A DNA stretch of 23,745 nucleotides from a virus: positions 1-23,745 of the IMG/VR virus record IMGVR_UViG_3300032267_000353; one strand, 5' to 3'. Each line of letters opens with the position of its first letter. The first letter of the stretch is position 1. A program made the translations under genes and the position numbers. Positions 7,114-13,877 of this stretch are shown here, piece by piece. The notes beneath the pieces were generated by a model, which searched no databases, had not been told where the DNA came from, and saw only the letters and a program-made list of their open reading frames with translations.

Positions 7114-7298
7114 GGTTTGTTTCCTTCTTTCAAAATTTCCAACCGTTCCCGATTGGCTCTGAGGGTGCAGTAGCGTTGGTGGATACGCTCTAGCATGGAT
7201 ACGCGCCTGTGCTTTGCGCGCTCTTCTTGCAACAAAACCAACAAGTCAGTCTCGCTGTAATTAGGCAGTTCACTCTGAAATTTGCGCCAAGTCAGCAA
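7110..7298 (-). CDS. Small hypothetical protein, 62 aa (probable TTG start)
   Basis: The frame is open further upstream to an ATG at 7355, but that would overlap the upstream gene by 86 bases. A TTG at 7298 has GGAG 7 bases upstream and leaves a 29-base overlap, so I prefer it. The product (ML)TWRKFQSELPNYSETD, then LLVLLQEERAKHRRVSMLER, is a basic, mostly helical protein with a likely coiled-coil end. Function unknown. Start uncertain; a CTG one codon later is also possible. Confidence 0.55.
   Translation of the reverse strand: MLTWRKFQSELPNYSETDLLVLLQEERAKHRRVSMLERIHQRYCTLRANRERLEILKEGNKP
7114..7133 (-). promoter_or_regulatory. Ribosome-binding leader, copy 2 of a near-repeat
   Basis: The minus-strand bases TTGAAAGAAGGAAACAAACC sit directly before the GTG start at 7113. 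They contain AAGGAAA as the ribosome site and match the leader at 6741-6760 in 18 of 20 positions. They also encode the C-terminal codons of the upstream gene. Confidence 0.6.
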
Positions 7299-7434
7299 TT
7301 TTTTTCTCCAAATCGGCAATGCGTGCCGTGATCTTGTTGTAAGCCCGAGATGCACTGTTGTGCGTCCGAGTGCGGATAGCTAGTTCCGCTTGCGCGGCTC
7401 TTAGCTTGGCTTTGAGTTGTGTAAGTCGGTTCAT
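7270..7434 (-). CDS. Small basic coiled-coil protein, 54 aa
   Basis: ATG at 7434 overlaps the upstream stop as ATGA. The product MNRLTQLKAKLRAAQAELAI, continuing RTRTHNSASRAYNKITARIA and a DLEKKIADLAQ end, is two heptad-like helices joined by an Arg/Ser-rich turn. It is basic and probably forms a helical hairpin or dimer. Its 3' end overlaps the next gene in another frame. Below 60 codons, so easily missed. Function unknown. Confidence 0.65.
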   Translation of the reverse strand: MNRLTQLKAKLRAAQAELAIRTRTHNSASRAYNKITARIADLEKKIADLAQISE

Positions 7435-7703
7435 AAAAAATAATTACTATCTGGCATTCGATCTAATTTGCTCTTTCTTTGTTGATGCGCTGCAAACCAA
7501 ACGGTAAGTTGCGCTGTATGTTCAATTGTTTCCCAATACGTTTTTGCTTCTTTAATCAAGCCATCCGTTGGAACATCGCGCCAAATCGCAGAACGATCCC
7601 TAAAAGACTCAGCCGCATCTTTAGCATCAGCTTCAAGAATGCGAACCAAGTCATCGCCTACTAAGCTTTTACACGTTTTTAAATCAAAGGACTTTGGGTT
7701 CAT
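7431..7703 (-). CDS. Hypothetical protein, 90 aa
   Basis: Not recognised. The product is helical and charged: MNPKSFDLKTCKSLVGDDLV, then RILEADAKDAAESFRDRSAI, then KEAKTYWETIEHTAQLTVWF and a Lys/Arg-rich end. No Shine-Dalgarno site is visible before the ATG, and a promoter-like element lies so close upstream that the mRNA could be leaderless. It lies 30 bases downstream of the primase/helicase stop and starts the chain of small overlapping genes. Confidence 0.7.
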   Translation of the reverse strand: MNPKSFDLKTCKSLVGDDLVRILEADAKDAAESFRDRSAIWRDVPTDGLIKEAKTYWETIEHTAQLTVWFAAHQQRKSKLDRMPDSNYFL

Positions 7704-7710
7704 GTGCTAA

Positions 7711-7737
7711 AGTTTATCACAGTTCTTGGCGTGTCAA
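7711..7737 (-). promoter_or_regulatory. Possible promoter before the small-gene chain
   Basis: On the minus strand a perfect TTGACA (7737-7732) is followed after 15 bases by TAAACT (7716-7711). The -10 match is 4 of 6 and the spacer is 2 bases short, so it is a weak candidate. If used, transcription would begin about at the ATG at 7703. The -35 overlaps the last codons of the primase/helicase gene. Confidence 0.3.
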
Positions 7738-9752
7738 CTGTTTTTTTTCAACATCATTCCTGACGACATTCCTGGATCAATGACGATCCAGCCGTTCTCA
7801 TGAACTTCAATCAATCCAGCCTCAATCAAGTTGTTGATGTATCTGGCATCTTTTCCATCAATCAGATTGCGTCTAGAGCCTTCCGCTTTAGCTCCAGGAA
7901 AGATTGAAATTCCATTCGCAACAGCGTACTCGCGCATCACAGACTTGGTGAGGTACGGTGCGCCGCCTCGGTCTTCAACACCTGAAGTCCACCAGGCTTT
8001 TTCAAAGTCGGCAAACCCTAGAGACTTATCCTTCTGCTTTGTTTCCGGCATTTCTCCTTTAACCACTACTGCGCTGGAAACGGCCTCGCCATCTTCATCC
8101 AGCCAACCAGGTATTGCTACTGATTGCAAGTCAACATAGACTGGCGCTGCCATCTCAGCGTCTTTGCTCTTGCGCTGCACAATCTCAATCGACTTGTCGC
8201 CCTTGGCGGGTATTACGCTAATCTCGATGTCTAATGCGCCACGCCAAGCGCTAGAACCTCGGGCACGGTGCTGGGCTTCATCAGATACGCCGGTATGGTG
8301 AACCAGAATGACGGTGCAGCCAAACTCCTGCATCAGTGCCGCGCAGGCGTCTAGCATGGTTTTCGCGTCCTGTGCGCTGTTTTCGTCACCGGCCATAAAG
8401 CGGTGCAAGGTGTCTACTGTGATCACGCTTGGCTTGATCTTGAGTGCCCTGACTGCCTCTAATACCTTTAAGTAGCCTTCTGTCGTGTTCAGGTCTAGCC
8501 CTGACTTGCTTACCCACATATTTAGTGACGTGACGTGGTTATGGTGCTTCCACGCCGCTATCCTGCTTCGCAAACCGTGGTGCCCTTCACCGGCCAAATA
8601 CACCATATTGCCTGGTCTAACTTTGTGGCCGAACCAGCTTGTTTTGCCACTTGCAATGTGCAACATCCAATCCAAAGTCACAAAGGTCTTACCACCACCA
8701 CTAGGGCCATGCACCATTACTAGGGCTTGGTCTTGTATCCAGTGCTTCACAAGCCACGAAATAGGCGCTGGCTGCTCTGAAAACCCATCGGCATGGACTA
8801 AATAGTCTGTTGCGGCCAATGGCTTTAAAAGCAGCGCCAAATCATTGCCCTCTTGAACGTAGTCATTGGCGTCACCTAAAACCGGCGGCATTGTCATACG
8901 GACACCATACTTTGCGCTTGCCTGCTCTGCGTAGCGTTGGCCCACGCCACTGGCGTCATGGTCGGCCACAATGCAAATATCAATCGTTAGGTAACTTGCT
9001 TTAAGAATTCCAGTCACTGGCACCAAATTGCTAGCGCTGTAAGCCACCGCGCAGGGCTTGCCTGTCACTTCGGCTATGGTGGCCGCTGTTGCAAAGCCCT
9101 CGGCAATGTAAAGCGTATCGGCGTCATCCATGCTGCCAAGCAGCCAAAACATAGAGCCGGTCTTACCACCTGGGTGATACTTCTTATCTCCGTCACCGGC
9201 TATGTATTGGATGCTGGACAGTTCCCCATCCTCGTTATACAAAGGCACCATCAAGCGCCCATCGCCCGTTACCCTCGCACCGTGCGGTGCAATTTTTTTC
9301 TTAGCCAAATAGGGGTGTTCTGGGCTTGCTACGCTTCCCTCTGACCAAATGATCTCCACGGTCTTCGCTGCCACTTCGCGGGTTTTAGCCTGCTCCGTAT
9401 CACGCTGGGTTTTGGCCTCTGATAGTCTGCGAGACTGCGCCATTTCTTCTGCCACCGTGAGGCTGCGTCCAATCTCCGCTTTCCAAGTCAACTCAACGCC
9501 AGAGCGCCAGCAACCAAAGCGCCCTGCCGGTACGCCATCATTAAAGGCTATGTACCAACCAGGCTTATCGTGACCTTTCTCACCCTTCGTGCCACTGTTA
9601 AAACGGTGCAGCTTGCCGTCTAAATGTATGGCGTCAGGCGGCCTCAAACCTGCGCCAAGCATGGCGTCTTTTAATTGATCTTCAGGGGAATCAACGTGCT
9701 TTTCGGCTGGTGGCGACCACGGGCCACCAAGGATACTTGCGAGGTCACTCAT
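7734..9752 (-). CDS. Bifunctional primase/helicase: Toprim plus RepA-like AAA ATPase
   Basis: The 672-aa protein starts at ATG 9752 (AAGG 8-10 bases upstream); an in-frame extension to 9917 would run through the promoter region and is rejected. Residues 141-310 form a Toprim-type primase part: HPYLAKKKI, E218-G219 in LYIAEGFATA, and D264/D266 in IVADHDASG. Residues 330-540 form a RecA-fold helicase: Walker A GPSGGGKT (349-356), Walker B VITVDTLHR (443-451) and a VILVHHTG strand (481-488). Residues 585-660 look like a winged-helix end. No CHC2 zinc finger is visible at the N-terminus. It should prime and unwind phage DNA at replication. It opens the leftward operon, divergent from the Sak4 gene. 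Confidence 0.9.
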   Translation of the reverse strand: MSDLASILGGPWSPPAEKHVDSPEDQLKDAMLGAGLRPPDAIHLDGKLHRFNSGTKGEKGHDKPGWYIAFNDGVPAGRFGCWRSGVELTWKAEIGRSLTVAEEMAQSRRLSEAKTQRDTEQAKTREVAAKTVEIIWSEGSVASPEHPYLAKKKIAPHGARVTGDGRLMVPLYNEDGELSSIQYIAGDGDKKYHPGGKTGSMFWLLGSMDDADTLYIAEGFATAATIAEVTGKPCAVAYSASNLVPVTGILKASYLTIDICIVADHDASGVGQRYAEQASAKYGVRMTMPPVLGDANDYVQEGNDLALLLKPLAATDYLVHADGFSEQPAPISWLVKHWIQDQALVMVHGPSGGGKTFVTLDWMLHIASGKTSWFGHKVRPGNMVYLAGEGHHGLRSRIAAWKHHNHVTSLNMWVSKSGLDLNTTEGYLKVLEAVRALKIKPSVITVDTLHRFMAGDENSAQDAKTMLDACAALMQEFGCTVILVHHTGVSDEAQHRARGSSAWRGALDIEISVIPAKGDKSIEIVQRKSKDAEMAAPVYVDLQSVAIPGWLDEDGEAVSSAVVVKGEMPETKQKDKSLGFADFEKAWWTSGVEDRGGAPYLTKSVMREYAVANGISIFPGAKAEGSRRNLIDGKDARYINNLIEAGLIEVHENGWIVIDPGMSSGMMLKKNS

Positions 9753-9780
9753 CTTTTTTTGCCTTGTTGTTAAAAAGTTG

Positions 9781-9811
9781 TTGACACTGTAGCACAAAAC
9801 TATGCTATGAT
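9781..9811 (+). promoter_or_regulatory. Likely sigma70-type promoter for the recombination operon
   Basis: A perfect TTGACA (9781-9786) lies upstream of TATGAT (9806-9811), which has the extended -10 dinucleotide TG at 9803-9804. The 19-base spacer is long; an overlapping TATGCT (9801-9806) gives 14. It sits in the 115-base gap between two divergent operons, about 57 bases before the Sak4 start. The reverse-strand promoter for the primase is not obvious. Confidence 0.6.
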
Positions 9812-9818
9812 CCAGCCA

Positions 9819-9846
9819 CGCTTCGAACTGAGTCCAGACGGAAGCG
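9819..9846 (+). other. Hairpin in the 5' leader of the Sak4 operon
   Basis: CGCTTC (9819-9824) pairs with GAAGCG (9841-9846), with an inner CTG/CAG pairing in the loop region. It would form near the 5' end of the transcript from the promoter just upstream. It could stabilise the mRNA or act as an operator; no U-tract follows, so it is not a terminator. Confidence 0.4.
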
Positions 9847-9867
9847 CAAACAGAGAAGGAGAGCCAC

Positions 9868-10533
9868 ATGGCTATATCGTTAAAGCGCACCAGCGGCCTC
9901 AGTGCCAACGGTGTCAAATTGCTTGTCTACGGACAGGCTGGTGCGGGTAAGACAAGTCTAATCAAGACGTTGCCAAGCCCCGTTGTATTGTCAGCCGAAG
10001 GTGGATTATTGTCCATTCAAGACGCTGACCTTCCTTACTTGGAAATTACAAGTATGGATGATCTTCGGGAAGCCTACTCATGGGTTTTGGAGTCTGAGTA
10101 CAAGAGCGTAGCCCTTGATTCGATTTCTGAGATCGCCGAAGTTTGCCTGAATCATGAAAAGAAGGTCAACAAAGACCCACGCGCTGCCTATGGCGCTATG
10201 CAGGAACAGATGGCTGACATCATTCGGGCATTCCGCGACATCCCAGGTCGCCACGTTCTGATGACCGCCAAGCTAGAGAAGACGCAGGATGAGATGGGTC
10301 GCGTACTGTATTCGCCTTCTATGCCAGGCAACAAGACCGGCCAAGCATTGCCCTACTTTTTCGACGAGGTGTTAGCACTGCGGGTTGAGAAAGACGCCGA
10401 GGGCAACACCCAACGCGCCCTGATGTGCGACTCTGATGGCTTGTGGCTTGCAAAGGATAGGTCAGGAAAGTTGAGCGCTTGGGAAGCCCCTGACTTGGGC
10501 GAGATCATTGCCAAGATTGGCGGTGCAGCATGA
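9868..10533 (+). CDS. Sak4-like RecA-fold ATPase (single-strand annealing recombinase family)
   Basis: The 221-aa protein has Walker A GQAGAGKT at residues 22-29 and a Walker B-like strand ending in D84 (SVALDSIS). A typical TAKLEKTQDEMGR segment and FFDEVLAL strand follow, as in the AAA_24/Sak4 phage nucleotide-binding family. Sak4 proteins are short RAD51/RecA relatives that promote annealing or strand exchange, usually with a phage SSB. The gene has a strong AGGAG site and heads the rightward operon. A DUF669 protein downstream is the expected partner. Its stop overlaps the next start by 4 bases. Confidence 0.88.
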   Translation: MAISLKRTSGLSANGVKLLVYGQAGAGKTSLIKTLPSPVVLSAEGGLLSIQDADLPYLEITSMDDLREAYSWVLESEYKSVALDSISEIAEVCLNHEKKVNKDPRAAYGAMQEQMADIIRAFRDIPGRHVLMTAKLEKTQDEMGRVLYSPSMPGNKTGQALPYFFDEVLALRVEKDAEGNTQRALMCDSDGLWLAKDRSGKLSAWEAPDLGEIIAKIGGAA

Positions 10534-10811
10534 AAATCAAACTTACAGCGCACATTTTTTTTACCAAACACAGTTGGGAAAATCAAGGCAATTATCAGGT
10601 GTTTTATTGCCATCTTGAGGACACTGACACCCGAACTTACGTTGGGTCACAAGAGATTGAATTTGACATTCCTGAAAATTATGATCCACGCCCACAGCAA
10701 ATTGCGGCTTTGCAAGAATTGCAACAAAAGGCAGCAGCCGACTACCAAACTAAGGTTACAGAGATACAGCGTCGTATTAGCAAATTGCAAGCGTTGGAGT
10801 ACACAGCATGA
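10530..10811 (+). CDS. Hypothetical protein, 93 aa
   Basis: Not recognised. Residues 1-50 are beta-rich (KIKLTAHIFFTKHSWENQG, then YQVFYCHLEDTDTRTYVGSQ). Residues 55-90 form a likely coiled coil (QIAALQELQQKAAADYQTKV, then EIQRRISKLQAL). It overlaps both neighbours by 4 bases, so it is co-translated with Sak4. It may bind a replication partner through the coiled coil; no direct evidence. Confidence 0.75.
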   Translation: MKIKLTAHIFFTKHSWENQGNYQVFYCHLEDTDTRTYVGSQEIEFDIPENYDPRPQQIAALQELQQKAAADYQTKVTEIQRRISKLQALEYTA

Positions 10812-10963
10812 ACATCAAAACATCTTTTGTTTACCCTCCCATCCCTGTGCGCGACTTTGATTGGGAGGCTTACATTGATGGTTATGAGCCTGGAGATGCG
10901 CTAGGCCACGGCGCCACTGAAGAAGAGGCCATTGCCGATCTTTTGGAACAGGTGACAGCATGA
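10808..10963 (+). CDS. Small acidic protein, 51 aa
   Basis: A 52-codon frame overlaps the neighbours by ATGA on both sides. The product starts MNIKTSFVYPPIPVRDFDWE and has GYEPGDALGHGATEEEAIAD before the end. The D-W-x-A-Y and G-x-G-A-T-E-x-E-A-I-x-D-L-L patterns are typical of small conserved phage proteins found in recombination operons. Function unknown. Easily missed because of its length. Confidence 0.75.
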   Translation: MNIKTSFVYPPIPVRDFDWEAYIDGYEPGDALGHGATEEEAIADLLEQVTA

Positions 10964-11331
10964 GCCTATACCAACGCTGGCTAGACGCCAAAAAAGTTGA
11001 AACCAAGGCGGTTGCTGATCGCAGAGAGCTTGAAGATGAAATGACGCTTCAATTTGCTTTGCCTAAAAATTTGGACGGCACCGTGAAAAAAGAACTTGAA
11101 GGTTTTACCGTCAAGATTGAAGGCCGTATCAATCAAAAGATTGACGCCGACAAATTGCAAGTGCTGGCTGCGGAAGCCGGTCTGTCTGAACACCTGTCCA
11201 GCCTTTTTCGCTGGAAGCCCGAGATCAACGCAAAGGCATGGGGTGCGGCTGCTGAAGTTGTAACCAAACCTTTGCTTGGTGCTATTACGTCCACCCCTGG
11301 ACGCCCTACTTTTACAATTACTAAGGATTAA
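10960..11331 (+). CDS. Hypothetical protein of the phage recombination operon, 123 aa
   Basis: The product starts MSLYQRWLDAKKVETKAVAD, followed by a helix RRELEDEM. A beta-rich middle follows (GFTVKIEGRINQKIDADKLQ), then LSSLFRWKPEINAKAW and a PLLGAITSTPGRPTFTI end. I recognise the pattern (RWKPEIN; LLGAIT-x-x-PGRP) as a conserved phage family of unknown function (I believe DUF7173-like), usually found next to Sak4/Erf and DUF669 genes. A role as recombination accessory protein is inferred from context only. Overlaps the previous gene by 4 bases. Confidence 0.8.
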   Translation: MSLYQRWLDAKKVETKAVADRRELEDEMTLQFALPKNLDGTVKKELEGFTVKIEGRINQKIDADKLQVLAAEAGLSEHLSSLFRWKPEINAKAWGAAAEVVTKPLLGAITSTPGRPTFTITKD

Positions 11332-11334
11332 ATC

Positions 11335-11817
11335 ATGGCTTTTTTAGACGAAGAATTTAGCGTTGAAACGCTGCCCGTTGGTAATAACAACTTTGAACCT
11401 TTGCCCGAAGGTTGGTATAACGCCACCATTGTTAATGCTGAGGTCAAGGAAACAAAAGCAGGGGACGGCAAGTTTATTGCGGTCAAGTACACCATCACCG
11501 GTCCGAGCCACCAAGGTCGCGTGGTGTTTGGCAATCTTAATATCAAGAACGCCAGCACGAAGGCCGAGGAGATTGGATGCCAACAACTTGGCGACATCAT
11601 GCGGGCTATTGGTTTGGCTAAGGTGTCTGACACCGACCAACTTATCGGCGGCAACCTTGGCATCAAATTGTCGCTGAAGACTGGTGAGTATGCAGGTAAC
11701 GAGGTTAAGGCATTTCGGGCGCTGAACGGCACTGCACCTGCGCCCGTAGCATCTTTCAAAGCTGCTGGACCGTCTTCGGCTGCTGCCAAGGCTGCACCAC
11801 CTTGGGCTAAGAAGTAA
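11335..11817 (+). CDS. DUF669-type protein, candidate ssDNA-binding partner of Sak4
   Basis: The 160-aa protein shows the DUF669 layout. It has an N-terminal PLPEGWYNATIVNAEVKETK strand pair, GDGKFIAVKYTITG, and GRVVFGNLNIKNAS. The next part is helical (EIGCQQLGDIMRAIGLAKV), followed by the strand IKLSLKTGEYAGNEVKAF. The end is a flexible Ala-rich tail finishing PPWAKK. DUF669 proteins are considered SSB-like and commonly sit beside Sak4 or Erf recombinases. An AAGGA site precedes the ATG. The tail lacks the acidic tip of bacterial SSB. The hairpin right after the stop separates it from the nuclease gene. Confidence 0.82.
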   Translation: MAFLDEEFSVETLPVGNNNFEPLPEGWYNATIVNAEVKETKAGDGKFIAVKYTITGPSHQGRVVFGNLNIKNASTKAEEIGCQQLGDIMRAIGLAKVSDTDQLIGGNLGIKLSLKTGEYAGNEVKAFRALNGTAPAPVASFKAAGPSSAAAKAAPPWAKK

Positions 11818-11847
11818 AAAAAAGACCCCGCTTATTAAGGCGGGGTC
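11816..11847 (-). terminator. Hairpin with U-tract in the leftward direction
   Basis: GACCCCGC (11824-11831) pairs with GCGGGGTC (11840-11847), extendable by two pairs into the loop. On the minus strand it is followed by eight T (11823-11816), the shape of a strong intrinsic terminator for leftward transcripts. In the rightward sense the A-tract comes first and no U-tract follows, so read-through into the next genes is expected. It lies between two rightward genes. Confidence 0.65.
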
Positions 11848-11875
11848 AATCGACCAACCAACAGGAGAACACACA

Positions 11876-12883
11876 ATGCAAATACCTGAACCCGAGATTA
11901 CCATAACTTCGCTGATTGACCAAGCCCATGAGGCACGGCTAGAAAAGCCTCGTGCCCACCTTGGTTGCTCAATGCTTGGGCACCACTGTGATCGCTGGCT
12001 GTGGCTGTCGTTTCGCTGGGCAGTGCAGGAAAAGTTTAAGGGTCGCATTCTGCGCTTGTTTCGACGTGGTTTTAACGAGGAGGCCACTATCATCAGCGAC
12101 CTGCGCGCCATTGGAATGACCGTATCAGGCACCCAGCGTCGGGTGGACTTTGGTAGCCACGTTAGCGGCAGCTTGGACGGGATTGGCAAGGGGGTGCCTG
12201 GTGCGCCAAAGTCCGAACACGTTTTGGAGTTCAAAACCCACAGTCTCAAGTCATTCAATGACTTGGAGAAAAATGGCGTGGCAAAGAGTAAGCCCATGCA
12301 CTTCACACAATGCCAAGTGTATATGCACGGCACCGACCTGAAACGCGCTTTGTATGTCGCCGTCTGCAAAGACGATGACCGTGTATATACAGAGCGCCTA
12401 GAGTATGACCGCGCCCATGCAGAGAAAGCCATTGCCAGAGGCCAGCGCCTTACCCTGACCGACCGCCTGCCACCACCCATCAGCACCGACCCTACTTGGT
12501 TTGAGTGCAAGATGTGCGCGGGGCATGATTTCTGCCACGGCAGCAAGACCACCAAGGAAGTCAACTGCCGCACCTGCGCCCATGCAACGCCATTGTCGGA
12601 TTCGACTTGGCACTGCGCCAAGTGGGATGATGTAATACCCACAGAAGCTCAACATACTGGTTGCGAGGCCCACGTCCTGCACCCTGACTTGGTGCCGTGG
12701 AAACGCCTAGAAAGCCCCAGCGACTGGGTTGCCGTCTATGAAATTAATGGTTTAGGCTTGGCTAATGGTGAGCCAGGCGAGGGCGTGTATAGCAGCAAGG
12801 AATTGCTTGCTAATGCTGCGGCTTGTGGTGACACCACTGTAAATAAAATCAGGTCTGAGTTTGATGCTAGGGTGGTGGGATGA
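11876..12883 (+). CDS. PD-(D/E)XK nuclease, Cas4/RecB-like with Fe-S-type cysteines
   Basis: The 335-aa protein shows the RecB-like core: an early E in GFNEEA (68-69), GSLDG with D101, EFK (E118, K120) and Q145-x3-Y149. It also has Cys31/Cys38 near the N-terminus and C211-x2-C214-x5-C220 after the core. That spacing matches the Cas4/AddB pattern (one early plus three late cysteines) for a 4Fe-4S cluster. A further Cys set (231, 234, 247, 263, in CRTCAHA and GCEAH) looks like a zinc module seen in phage proteins. It probably resects DNA ends for the Sak4/DUF669 system. An AGGAG site precedes the ATG. Confidence 0.82.
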   Translation: MQIPEPEITITSLIDQAHEARLEKPRAHLGCSMLGHHCDRWLWLSFRWAVQEKFKGRILRLFRRGFNEEATIISDLRAIGMTVSGTQRRVDFGSHVSGSLDGIGKGVPGAPKSEHVLEFKTHSLKSFNDLEKNGVAKSKPMHFTQCQVYMHGTDLKRALYVAVCKDDDRVYTERLEYDRAHAEKAIARGQRLTLTDRLPPPISTDPTWFECKMCAGHDFCHGSKTTKEVNCRTCAHATPLSDSTWHCAKWDDVIPTEAQHTGCEAHVLHPDLVPWKRLESPSDWVAVYEINGLGLANGEPGEGVYSSKELLANAAACGDTTVNKIRSEFDARVVG

Positions 12884-13587
12884 ACTACTTAACAAAAAGA
12901 ATTGATAAGCAGACGGCCAAATCTGTAATTGAAACAATGCACTACAGAAAAACTCTTGGTGTTTTTTGGGAAGCGTTTGGATTGTATGAAAACGACAAAT
13001 TAATCGGTGTTGTTTGTTACGGAATGCCATCTGCGCCAATTCAAAAACACGCTTTTAAAAACCGTAATTTTCGTTTATATGAATTAACGCGATTGGTTAT
13101 TGATGGAAATAACAAAAATTGTGCGTCAATGCTTATAGCAGAGTCATTAAAAATGCTAAATGAACAACCATCAGCAGTAATTAGTTATGCGGATAGTGCA
13201 TTGGGTCATGTTGGAATTGTTTATCAAGCGTCTAATTGGTTATATACGGGCGCTACAACATCTCATGATAAATTGTATATGGTTAATGGTAAAGCGCTTC
13301 ACCCCATGTCACTTAGAGATCAATTTGGTGTTACAAATCCTTCTGTTTGGGCCAAAGAAAACAATGTTCAAACAATAAATCCTTCACCAAAGCATAGATA
13401 TTTTTATTTTAATGGAAATAAATATGAACGTAAAAATATGATTGCAAAATTATCTTATCCGTTAATTGCTCAATATCCAAAAGCACCAAAAACTTATTAC
13501 ACCGTTATTGGAGGATGCAACGATGCAATTATTAAAAACGATCCAATCGTAATTGATAAACGCCAAATGTCTTTGATATTGGAATAA
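12880..13587 (+). CDS. Mom-like DNA modification protein (GNAT-type)
   Basis: The 235-aa protein has YELTRLVID (67-75), a CASMLIAESLKML helix and the block ISYADSALGHVGIVYQ (101-116), followed by ASNWLYTG. These match the pattern I know from the Mu Mom family, an acetyltransferase-fold enzyme that modifies adenine (methylcarbamoylation) and protects DNA from host restriction. The family's N-terminal strands (LGVFWEAFGLYENDKLIGVV) are also present. The gene overlaps the nuclease by 4 bases. In sampled lines its G+C is 23-40%, far below the helicase downstream, indicating separate origin. Enzyme activity and modified base are not shown by sequence. Confidence 0.75.
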   Translation: MNYLTKRIDKQTAKSVIETMHYRKTLGVFWEAFGLYENDKLIGVVCYGMPSAPIQKHAFKNRNFRLYELTRLVIDGNNKNCASMLIAESLKMLNEQPSAVISYADSALGHVGIVYQASNWLYTGATTSHDKLYMVNGKALHPMSLRDQFGVTNPSVWAKENNVQTINPSPKHRYFYFNGNKYERKNMIAKLSYPLIAQYPKAPKTYYTVIGGCNDAIIKNDPIVIDKRQMSLILE

Positions 13588-13589
13588 TT

Positions 13590-13877
13590 ATGCTTAAACA
13601 AGTAAAACCACCTTCAGAGCCACCATACTGGGTCTGCGTCGAATGCAATTGGGCTTGGCAATCACTGCAAGAGGCTAACCGCCATGCTTGTAACGGAAAC
13701 CCACCAGCAGAACCGGAGTTTCGCAGCGTTACAAGCAAGCCTCAATACAAGTCGGTTTGGGTAAAGCCCGTACCGCCAAAAAAACCAACCTGCGAGAAAC
13801 TAGGTGTTTGCCAATCTAATTTGGCACCGAGTTGCAGTGATGGTGTTTGTAGGTTGGAGGCTGTCCATGCTCCGTGA
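13590..13877 (+). CDS. Zinc-finger-like Cys-rich protein, 95 aa
   Basis: The product has C16-x2-C19-x12-H32-x-C34 (within WVCVECNWAWQSLQEANRHA), a C2HC-type finger. A Pro/Lys-rich linker (KPVPPKKP) follows, then a second cysteine set (Cys68, 74, 82, 87). It follows the Mom-like gene by 2 bases and overlaps the helicase by 11. In phage Mu a small zinc protein (Com) activates mom translation, but Com lies upstream of mom and this gene lies downstream, so the similarity may be chance. Could equally be a nucleic-acid-binding helper of the helicase. Confidence 0.65.
   Translation: MLKQVKPPSEPPYWVCVECNWAWQSLQEANRHACNGNPPAEPEFRSVTSKPQYKSVWVKPVPPKKPTCEKLGVCQSNLAPSCSDGVCRLEAVHAP

Noticed and set aside
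11344-12642. Long antisense frame (432 aa) over the DUF669 and nuclease genes
   Set aside because: It covers two genes with clear families and an intrinsic terminator, has low-complexity Ser/Arg composition and no ribosome site; it is a shadow frame.
11876-12883. cas4 as sign of a CRISPR system
   Set aside because: No repeats of CRISPR type and no other cas gene are present; the nuclease fits a phage recombination operon.
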